From: Qingrenia yutianensis
GTDB taxonomy: Bacteria; Bacillota; Clostridia; UMGS1810
Reading direction: 5' to 3'
DNA: 19,050 nt
NCBI RefSeq assembly: GCF_014385105.1
Contig: NZ_JACRTE010000021.1
Coordinates: forward strand, 1-19,050
Under the pieces are notes generated by a model that ran no database searches, was not told the DNA's origin, and saw nothing but the letters and a program-made list of their open reading frames with translations. Shown here in pieces: positions 5,912 through 12,220 of the stretch. The position numbers and the translations under genes were made by a program. The first letter of the stretch is position 1; each line of letters starts with the position of its first letter.

Positions 5912-8290
5912 ATGAAACGCAAAACAAAAAAACCGGTTTCCGTTCTGCTTTGTATAGTACTGCTGCTTTCGCTTATACCACTGACGGCACTTGCGGATGA
6001 ATCGAAGGCTGTAAAGATTACGGAAGAATCAAAGACCGCAGAGCTTGTTACGGATACGGCAAAGTTTATCTCTTTGGATGAGGCAAAAGAAATTGCACTC
6101 AAAGACGCCGAGCTTGACAGAAACAAACAAAAAATAACGTTCACCAAGGAAGAACTGAGCCGCAATAAAGGCAGACCCTGCTACCTGTTGGATTTTTATA
6201 CAGGGGAAAATCAGTATCATTATGAGGTTGACGCAAAGACGGGAGAAGTTATCTACGGCAGAAGATATATTCTGCTTACCGAAGCAAAAAAGATTGCCGT
6301 TGATGATGCGGGCTGCACCGAAAAGGTTACCTTTACAGAGGAAGAATTGGTGGACGGCGGCATCAAAACGCCGTATTATCGGCTTATCTTTGCAGACAAT
6401 AAAACACAGTGGACATACCGAATCAATGCGGTAAGCGGCGATATACTTGAAAAGAAAGAGAAGAATATCGGCGAGGCAGATTTAATCTCTTTGGAAAAAG
6501 CAAAATCAATAGCGCTTAATGATGCCGGTCTTGTTGAAAATGCGGAAAAGATTGTGTTCACCAAGGAGGAGCTAATCCGCAATCAGGGCAAGCCCTATTA
6601 CCTGTTGGAGTTTTACACCGGTAAATATCAGTATCACTATGAGATTGATGCAAAGACGGGCGACATTATCTATGGCAGAAGATATATTCTGCTTGCCGAT
6701 GCAAAAAGGATTGCCGTTGATGATGCCGAATGCAGCGACAAGGTTACTTTTTTGGAGGAGGAATTGGTAGACGGCGGTATTAAAACACCGTATTATCTGC
6801 TTGTCTTTGCAGACAACAATACGCAGTGGACATACCGAATCAATGCGATAAGCGGCGCTGTGATGGGAAAGCATATTGATGATATCAGCGGTACGAATTT
6901 TATTTCCTTGGAGGAAGCAAAGAAAATCGCACTGAAGGACGCCAAGCTTGATGAATACGCACAAAAAATTGTGTTCACCAAAGCCGAGCTTAACCGCAAC
7001 CAAGGCAGACCCTGCTATATTTTGGAGTTTTACACAGGTAAATATCAGTATCACTATGAGATTGACGCAAAGACAGGCGAAATAATCTACGGCAGAAGAT
7101 ATATTCTGCTTGCCGACGCAAAAAAGATTGCCGTTGATGATGCCGGGTGCGCCGAAAAGGTTACCTTTACCGAAGAAGAGTTGGTAGACGGCGGCATTAA
7201 AACGCCTTACTACCGACTCGTATTTGCCGACAGGAAAACGCAGTGGACATACCGAATCAATGCGGTAAGCGGCGCTATACTTGAAAAGAAAAGCAAAATT
7301 ATTGATGAGCCGGATTATATCTCCCTGGAAGAAGCAAAGAAGATTGCGCTTAAGGACGCAGAGCTTGACAAATACGCACAAAAAATTGTGTTCACCAAAG
7401 CCGAGCTGAATTATTATTATGGTAAGCGTTGCTATTTGTTGGAGTTTTATACGGGGGAAAATCTGTATTACTATCAGATTGATACAAAGACAGGAGAAAT
7501 ACTTTACGGCAGAAGATATATTCTGCTTGCCGACGCAAAAAAGATTGCCGTTGATGATGCCGAATGCAGCGACAGGGTTACCTTTTTGGAGGAAGAATTG
7601 GTAGACGGCGGCATTAAAACGCCTTATTATCATCTCGTATTTGCCGACAATAAGACGCAGTGGACATACCGAATCAATGCGGTGACGGGCAGCATACTCA
7701 AAAAGAAACAAAAGGACATCAAGGTAAAACCAGACACCGAATGGGAAAATCCGTTCGGTGACGTTAAGAAAAGAGATTGGTTTTACTTTTCGGTGAAATT
7801 CGCATATGATTTTGGATTGATGAAGGGTACCACCGAGATGGAATTCTCACCCGACTCTTATGTGACCAGGGCAATGTTTGTCATGATTATTTATCGTATG
7901 GAAAAAGAGCCGCAAGCCGGAGACTCCGTGTTTGTGGACGTTGAAATCGGCGGTTATTACGACAGGGCGGTTGCATGGGCAAATGCAAACGGCATTGTTT
8001 CCGGCGTTTCAAAAGACCGTTTTGCACCGAACGATCCGATTACCCGTGAACAGATGGCAACAATCCTTTACCGCTACGCAAATTTCAAGGGATATGACAT
8101 AGAATCAAACGGCAACACGGCATACTCGGACAGCAGCTCTATTTCCGGCTATGCGAGGAACGCTGTAAGCTGGGCAGCTGCAAACCTGCTTATGAAAGGC
8201 AATGACGACGGCAGCTTTTTGCCGAATGCAAATGCAACAAGAGCGCAGGCAGCGGCTGTATTTGCCCGTATGATTGAAAATCTGGAATAA
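5912..8290 (+). CDS. Secreted protein with eight PepSY domains and SLH anchor
   Basis: This 792-residue exported protein has a signal peptide at residues 1-29 (cleavage after LTALA). Residues 52-607 are four tandem units of exactly 139 residues (starts 52, 191, 330, 469). Each unit has two PepSY domains: one beginning 'ISLEEAKKIALKDA' and ending in 'DAKTGEIIYGRRY', and one beginning 'LLADAKKIAVDDA' and ending in 'YRINAVSG'. Three SLH repeats follow (about 613-660, 671-730, 735-790; for example RFAPNDPITREQMATIL). PepSY domains occur in M4-peptidase propeptides and in YpeB, where they are linked to protease inhibition, so a surface-held protease-binding role is possible (inference). AAGGAGG (5896-5902) is well placed for ATG 5912. 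Expression probably depends on the upstream promoter, small ORFs and terminator. A terminator follows at 8398. Confidence 0.92.
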   Translation: MKRKTKKPVSVLLCIVLLLSLIPLTALADESKAVKITEESKTAELVTDTAKFISLDEAKEIALKDAELDRNKQKITFTKEELSRNKGRPCYLLDFYTGENQYHYEVDAKTGEVIYGRRYILLTEAKKIAVDDAGCTEKVTFTEEELVDGGIKTPYYRLIFADNKTQWTYRINAVSGDILEKKEKNIGEADLISLEKAKSIALNDAGLVENAEKIVFTKEELIRNQGKPYYLLEFYTGKYQYHYEIDAKTGDIIYGRRYILLADAKRIAVDDAECSDKVTFLEEELVDGGIKTPYYLLVFADNNTQWTYRINAISGAVMGKHIDDISGTNFISLEEAKKIALKDAKLDEYAQKIVFTKAELNRNQGRPCYILEFYTGKYQYHYEIDAKTGEIIYGRRYILLADAKKIAVDDAGCAEKVTFTEEELVDGGIKTPYYRLVFADRKTQWTYRINAVSGAILEKKSKIIDEPDYISLEEAKKIALKDAELDKYAQKIVFTKAELNYYYGKRCYLLEFYTGENLYYYQIDTKTGEILYGRRYILLADAKKIAVDDAECSDRVTFLEEELVDGGIKTPYYHLVFADNKTQWTYRINAVTGSILKKKQKDIKVKPDTEWENPFGDVKKRDWFYFSVKFAYDFGLMKGTTEMEFSPDSYVTRAMFVMIIYRMEKEPQAGDSVFVDVEIGGYYDRAVAWANANGIVSGVSKDRFAPNDPITREQMATILYRYANFKGYDIESNGNTAYSDSSSISGYARNAVSWAAANLLMKGNDDGSFLPNANATRAQAAAVFARMIENLE
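6065..7732 (+). repeat. Four tandem 417-bp coding repeats (PepSY pairs)
   Basis: Unit starts are 6065, 6482, 6899 and 7316, spaced exactly 417 bp with no insertions or deletions. The units are diverged but clearly homologous. In their second halves units 1 and 3 share AGC-EKVTFTEEEL, whereas units 2 and 4 share AECSD-VTFLEEEL, an alternating pattern. Confidence 0.93.
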
Positions 8291-8349
8291 GGATGACCCG
8301 GTTGTAACATAAGGTATATTTTCAACGTATAAACCACTGTTGCAAAACG

Positions 8350-8389
8350 ATGCGCAGGCATTGGCGATACAATGACAATGCTTGCGCAT
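8350..8389. repeat. 14-bp-arm hairpin before the terminator
   Basis: ATGCGCAGGCATTG (8350-8363) and CAATGCTTGCGCAT (8376-8389) are complementary with one G-U pair and a 12-nt loop. It has no T-run itself and ends 8 bp before the terminator. It may stabilise the mRNA 3' end or be a small mobile-repeat relic. Confidence 0.65.
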
Positions 8390-8397
8390 ATCCCCTT

Positions 8398-8427
8398 AGG
8401 GCAGCCGCTTCGACTGCCCTTTTTTTT
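8398..8427 (+). terminator. Intrinsic terminator after PepSY-SLH gene
   Basis: AGGGCAG (8398-8404) and CTGCCCT (8414-8420) form a perfect 7-bp stem, extended by CG/CG inside, followed by eight T (8420-8427). Confidence 0.92.
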
Positions 8428-8449
8428 GTACCTGAGGCCTTGACTAACT

Positions 8450-8479
8450 TTGTATGTCTCACAAAAAACAGTTTATTAT
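8450..8479 (+). promoter_or_regulatory. Possible promoter of the five-gene operon
   Basis: TTGTAT (8450-8455) and TATTAT (8474-8479) are separated by 18 bp, 59 bp before the GTG start at 8538. A TTGACT at 8440-8445 is a better -35 hexamer but has no -10 at the right distance. Confidence 0.35.
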
Positions 8480-8537
8480 TTTAAAAAAATGATGCAGCTT
8501 TACAGATTTCAAAATTGTATATACGGAGGTTGATTTT

Positions 8538-9218
8538 GTGAAACGGACAATAACTTTAATGCTTGCGGCGTGCTGCCTGCTGCTGACTGCGTGCGATAAT
8601 TCAAGCATCGGCATAATCGGCGGTTCAGACGGACCGACACAGGTATATATCAATAAAAGCAATGAAAATAAAGATTATGAACAGTATCTGACAGAACATT
8701 ATGTCGATGAATCAAAGCTTCCGATACTTGATATAAACTTGGAAAAAAGATTTATATCCGACGATAGAGTTCTTATTACGGATGACTCGGTTGAAAATGA
8801 GTGGGAGCTGATGATTTATGAGTTTTATCACAATATGACGTCAGGCTCTTTTGGGAAGATGAAAGCTGTTATCGAAGATGAATCATTACTTGCGGCTGTA
8901 GAAAACGAAGAAAAGAATTTTAAGGACGGGATTTACTATAGTAAAATTTGCATTGATGATTTGGAGCTTTTGGAAAAAGATGACCTGAAAGATATTTCGG
9001 AGAAAAATAAGCGGGAAATTTACGAAAGACTGAATCATTTGGGCATAAGCGAATTTGGCATTGCAAAAGTCGAAACCGAATTAAAGCATAACGAGAAATC
9101 ACTGAGTTTAGCTCCGCAAGTCGGTGACGGCGAGGTAACACGATATTATCTTATTGGCAAAAAGGCTGATACATATAAGATTTTTGAAGTTTATTGGGAA
9201 GAATTTTTAAATGACTGA
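8538..9218 (+). CDS. Lipoprotein with a GIIGGSDGPT motif, unknown function
   Basis: This 226-residue exported lipoprotein has a short signal peptide ending in the lipobox LTA-C19, which predicts lipid attachment at C19 and an outer-face membrane location. Straight after it, residues 24-34 read IGIIGGSDGPT. This motif resembles a conserved segment of the beta subunit of Na+-pumping decarboxylases and recurs near the N-terminus of clostridial lipoproteins (from memory). The rest (about 50-226) is an acidic, helical-looking domain I do not recognise; there are no membrane helices, so it is not a decarboxylase subunit. The start is GTG 8538 with GGAGG (8525-8529). It is first gene of a tight operon with the next four genes. 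Confidence 0.75.
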   Translation: MKRTITLMLAACCLLLTACDNSSIGIIGGSDGPTQVYINKSNENKDYEQYLTEHYVDESKLPILDINLEKRFISDDRVLITDDSVENEWELMIYEFYHNMTSGSFGKMKAVIEDESLLAAVENEEKNFKDGIYYSKICIDDLELLEKDDLKDISEKNKREIYERLNHLGISEFGIAKVETELKHNEKSLSLAPQVGDGEVTRYYLIGKKADTYKIFEVYWEEFLND

Positions 9219-9231
9219 GGGGGTGCGGATA

Positions 9232-9393
9232 ATGAAGAAGATGGTTCTCGGCATTGCGGTAATTCTTTTTGCAATATGCATTGAAATATCCGCCGCAGGG
9301 CATTTGGAGTATATCACTTGGGGCATAGGCGCAATAGGGGTGGTAATATCCGTTGTGGGATATGCGGAAAACGGAAAAGGAGACAAGCAATGA
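9232..9393 (+). CDS. Small two-helix membrane protein
   Basis: This 53-residue protein has two likely transmembrane helices (about residues 3-21 and 27-43) with a short loop, and a Lys-rich C-terminus. I recognise no family. ATG 9232 is preferred because GAGGGGG (9217-9223) is 8 nt upstream; the in-frame ATG at 9211 lies inside the preceding gene without a site. Its TGA overlaps the ATG of the next gene (ATGA at 9390-9393), so the two are translationally coupled and may act together in the membrane (inference). Confidence 0.6.
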   Translation: MKKMVLGIAVILFAICIEISAAGHLEYITWGIGAIGVVISVVGYAENGKGDKQ

Positions 9394-10547
9394 AAAAAGC
9401 ATTATTTATAGTACTCAAAATACTTTTAACGGCGGCAACTTTATTTGCAAGCTATTATGCTTTAATTATAATCGGTATGTTTTTGTTTTGGAACGGCATA
9501 AATCACATTATAGCATACATAGGTTTAATTGTTGTACCGTCACTTTTGCTGCCTTTGATATGGCTGAAAAAGAGAAAGAAGTTTTTAATAATTTGGTGTA
9601 TCTGTGCCGCCGTGTACGGAGCCGCTCTCGGAACAAACTTCGGAATAATCAAATATAACAAAAGTATCACTGTTAATACTTCTCCGAACATTGATATTCA
9701 TGAGTATCTGCCGTTTGATGAAGATTCCAAAATTGTAAAGACGGACAGCAAAACATTAAAGCTTACCGAAAATCTGCCGAGAATTGACGGGGCTGCTGCA
9801 TTGTTTCCCGTATATTCCGCATTTGTGAACGCTGTATATCCGAATACGACAAAGCTGCACGATGGAATATTTGAGTATAACAATACTCCTGACGGCTATC
9901 GCCTTTTAGCGGAAAAAGAAACAGATATTTTCATCGGTGTGTATCCGTCCGATGAGCAAAGGGCATACGCAGAAGAAAACCAAACCACTTTTGAATATAC
10001 GCCTATCGGAACGGAGGCATTTGTTTTCTTTGTTCACAAGGACAACCCTATCACCAATCTTACCACCGAGCAGATAAAAGATATTTATTCCGGCAAGATT
10101 ACAAATTGGAAGGATGTCGGCGGAAAAAATGAGAAAATTGCCGCATTTCAGCGAAATGAGGGCAGCGGAAGCCAAAGTATGCTGAAACGTTTTATGGGTG
10201 ATACGCCGATTACGGATGCGCCTACCGAAATGGTGAATGATTTAATGGCGGGCATTATAGAACAGGTGGCGGATTATAAAAGCAAAACAAACTCAATCGG
10301 GTTTTCATTCAGATATTATGTTGAGGGAATTATAAAGAATCCTGATATAAAAATGATCTCGATTGACGGCGCTGCACCGACCTCCGAAAACATCAGAAAC
10401 GGCAGTTATCCCATGCTTACGCCGATTTATGCTGTTACATACAAGGAAAATCAAAACGGCAATGTTGACAAATTACTTGAATGGATTTTATCCGATGAGG
10501 GGCAATACATTATAAACGAAACAGGTTATGTGGGAATAAAGAATTAG
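9390..10547 (+). CDS. Membrane-tethered PstS-like substrate-binding protein
   Basis: This 385-residue protein has three N-terminal transmembrane helices (about 4-32, 37-60 and 65-87) with a KKRKK loop inside, which places the C-terminal part outside the cell. Residues about 128-385 are a periplasmic-binding-protein domain of the phosphate-binding (PstS) type: LPRIDGAAALFPVYSAFVNA, then IGTEAFVFFVHKDNPITNLT, then IYSGKITNWKDVGG and RNEGSGSQSML, the last typically contacting the anion. PstS proteins are usually lipoproteins encoded beside pstCAB; here no permease or ATPase is nearby and the anchor is unusual, so a ligand-sensing role is possible (inference). AAAAGGAG (9375-9382) supports ATG 9390 rather than an upstream in-frame start at 9318. 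It overlaps the previous gene by 4 bp. Confidence 0.85.
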   Translation: MKKALFIVLKILLTAATLFASYYALIIIGMFLFWNGINHIIAYIGLIVVPSLLLPLIWLKKRKKFLIIWCICAAVYGAALGTNFGIIKYNKSITVNTSPNIDIHEYLPFDEDSKIVKTDSKTLKLTENLPRIDGAAALFPVYSAFVNAVYPNTTKLHDGIFEYNNTPDGYRLLAEKETDIFIGVYPSDEQRAYAEENQTTFEYTPIGTEAFVFFVHKDNPITNLTTEQIKDIYSGKITNWKDVGGKNEKIAAFQRNEGSGSQSMLKRFMGDTPITDAPTEMVNDLMAGIIEQVADYKSKTNSIGFSFRYYVEGIIKNPDIKMISIDGAAPTSENIRNGSYPMLTPIYAVTYKENQNGNVDKLLEWILSDEGQYIINETGYVGIKN

Positions 10548-10568
10548 GAGGACAGTACAATGAAAAAA
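10536..10568 (+). repeat. 33-bp intergenic cassette, copy 1
   Basis: A 33-bp stretch covering the last codons of the PstS-like gene, the RBS (TTAGGAGGACAGTACA) and the first codons of the next gene is identical to 12188-12220. Similarity continues with a few mismatches to about 10588, into the signal-peptide codons. Confidence 0.9.
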
Positions 10569-12188
10569 CTATTATCAATTATTTTAACTGCCGCAATATC
10601 GGCAGCATCAGCAATTTCGGCTTTTGCTTACGACAAGACAAATATAACCGTTCATAATACGGAAAAACACGGCTTATATATAACTGTCGGCGGAACGAAA
10701 ATATATTGCGATAAAACCGAACTGCCGTTTATTGACGAAAATGACAGAACGCAAATTCCCGTCCGTGCCGTCAGCAATGCGCTGGGCAAAAAGGCAGATT
10801 GGAACGATACCGACAAGACAGTCACAATTTCAGATTATAACGATGACAAAAATACTGTTATTTTTACTATTGATTCCAAATCAATGCTTAAAAATAATAA
10901 AGCAGTCAATATGGATACAGAACCTAAAATATTCAACAATCATACATATGTGCCGCTTAAGTTTTTGGGTGAGGCTTTTGGATGTGATGTAGACTATACA
11001 ACCGAAGACAGATTTTCGGATATAACCGTAAGCCGCATATCTGATTTTGCAGGATTCAATCAGGCTGACAGTATTACCGTATGGGGCGATATAGAAGGCC
11101 TTTTCCACGAAGCCGGAGCGCTTGGCTCTATAATGCCGTATGAAGGTGAAGCGCCTGACTTAAATGCAAATTATATAAGCGCATATAGGGTAACAATGCC
11201 TGAGAATGACACTAATTCGGAATTTGATGTCTATTGGGACACCTTGTATCATAAAACTTTTGTAAAAACGGGCGTCGTTTTATATACGGCAAACGAAGCC
11301 TTCCCTCGCTTTTTGGATTCCCTTTTGGAAGCAGGCGGCGATGCGATTTATGTTGTTGATGATAAGGACAGAGAGTTGTTTGCAAAATACGGTTGGAATA
11401 TAAATTATAAACTTGCGTCGCTTACAGATGCTTTGCCGCAATTTAAGGAGCTTGGCGATTTTTTCGCAAATGAGTATTATTATCTCTACAACAATGAGCT
11501 TTCAAAGGATATTGGACTTGATTTAAGCAAGTATGCCGAAAAAGCTGTAACGGTTGACATTTATCAGCTTCGTGAGGGTATGCCCGAAAAATTTTATCCC
11601 ATAACCACCGCAAGAGGTATCGTTGTTAAATACGAAAACGAAATTATAGGAGCGTTTATAAGCACAGGACGGCATCAAGTTGAAAATGCCTGCAGCTTAT
11701 CGGGAAAGAGCTTTGATGAAATAACAAATATGAGCTTTGCAGACTTTATTGTACCTCTGCTGAAATCCGAAGATGATATGAAATCAAAAACGCCCGAAGA
11801 AATCATTAAAATGTATTGTGAGGCTTTGAATGAAAAAGATGAAGACACAGCAATACAATGTATTGCAAAAACTACAATGTTCGGTGGGGTTACGTCGAAC
11901 CTGTTAAATACGGAATTATATGACAGTATTCCGCATTTGCCGCTGACAAATAAAACCTTTGTTAAGGACGATGAAAGACGGATTGACAATATAAAATCAA
12001 TTTCAAATGTGGAAATTAAACCCCATAATAATAAAAATTCCGATGAAAAGCATAAGTCTTATACGGTAACATTTGATGCCGAATATGTGCGGGAAGAAGC
12101 TATCTCAAACGGAAATCAGTATTGGATATGCACTATGGTTTACGAATCCGATAACACCGGCTGGAAAATAGCTTCTTTCGGGCATTGA
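10560..12188 (+). CDS. Secreted stalk-domain protein with DUF4829-like C-terminus
   Basis: This 542-residue exported protein has a signal peptide at residues 1-23 (cleavage after AFA). Residues about 55-160 form a copper-amine-oxidase N-terminal-like stalk domain, with TQIPVRAVSNALGKKADW and HTYVPLKFLGEAFGCDVDY as its two repeats. This domain does not imply amine oxidase activity. The middle (about 180-400) includes a FAKYGWNI segment that recalls DUF4830. The C-terminus (about 411-542), from TPEEIIKMYCEALNEKD to WKIASFGH, resembles DUF4829. Both DUFs are uncharacterised and often found near BlaR1-like genes (from memory). RBS AGGAGG precedes ATG 10560 by a normal distance. It is fourth gene of the operon. 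No terminator separates it from the serpin gene. Confidence 0.7.
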   Translation: MKKLLSIILTAAISAASAISAFAYDKTNITVHNTEKHGLYITVGGTKIYCDKTELPFIDENDRTQIPVRAVSNALGKKADWNDTDKTVTISDYNDDKNTVIFTIDSKSMLKNNKAVNMDTEPKIFNNHTYVPLKFLGEAFGCDVDYTTEDRFSDITVSRISDFAGFNQADSITVWGDIEGLFHEAGALGSIMPYEGEAPDLNANYISAYRVTMPENDTNSEFDVYWDTLYHKTFVKTGVVLYTANEAFPRFLDSLLEAGGDAIYVVDDKDRELFAKYGWNINYKLASLTDALPQFKELGDFFANEYYYLYNNELSKDIGLDLSKYAEKAVTVDIYQLREGMPEKFYPITTARGIVVKYENEIIGAFISTGRHQVENACSLSGKSFDEITNMSFADFIVPLLKSEDDMKSKTPEEIIKMYCEALNEKDEDTAIQCIAKTTMFGGVTSNLLNTELYDSIPHLPLTNKTFVKDDERRIDNIKSISNVEIKPHNNKNSDEKHKSYTVTFDAEYVREEAISNGNQYWICTMVYESDNTGWKIASFGH

Positions 12189-12220
12189 TAAAGAATTAGG
12201 AGGACAGTACAATGAAAAAA
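12188..12220 (+). repeat. 33-bp intergenic cassette, copy 2
   Basis: Identical to 10536-10568. Here the bases that encode the last Lys-Asn-stop codons of the PstS-like gene in copy 1 are non-coding, lying just after the TGA of the stalk gene. The copy therefore carries a vestige of another gene's 3' end. Confidence 0.9.

Noticed and set aside
6572..7711. Long minus-strand open frame (379 codons) opposite the PepSY repeats, with shorter ones at 5794-6165, 6376-6582 and 6793-6999
   Set aside because: They recur at the repeat period and lie opposite a strongly supported secreted protein. They are shadows of repeated codons and lack ribosome sites.
6065..7732. CRISPR-like or satellite repeat array
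   Set aside because: The 417-bp repeats are in-frame protein domains with codon-level divergence and no short repeat/spacer structure.
8430..8537. BlaI-type operator upstream of the five-gene operon
   Set aside because: I looked for TACTACA/TGTAGTA half sites here and before the other promoters and saw none, so regulation of this operon by the BlaI-like protein is not supported.
9318..9389. Upstream start extending the PstS-like protein
   Set aside because: It would lie inside the small membrane-protein gene and give an Arg-rich N-terminus before a membrane helix; ATG 9390 has AAAAGGAG and the usual 4-bp overlap.
10560..12188. Amine oxidase enzyme
   Set aside because: Only the non-catalytic N-terminal-like stalk domain is present; there is no catalytic domain or topaquinone site.
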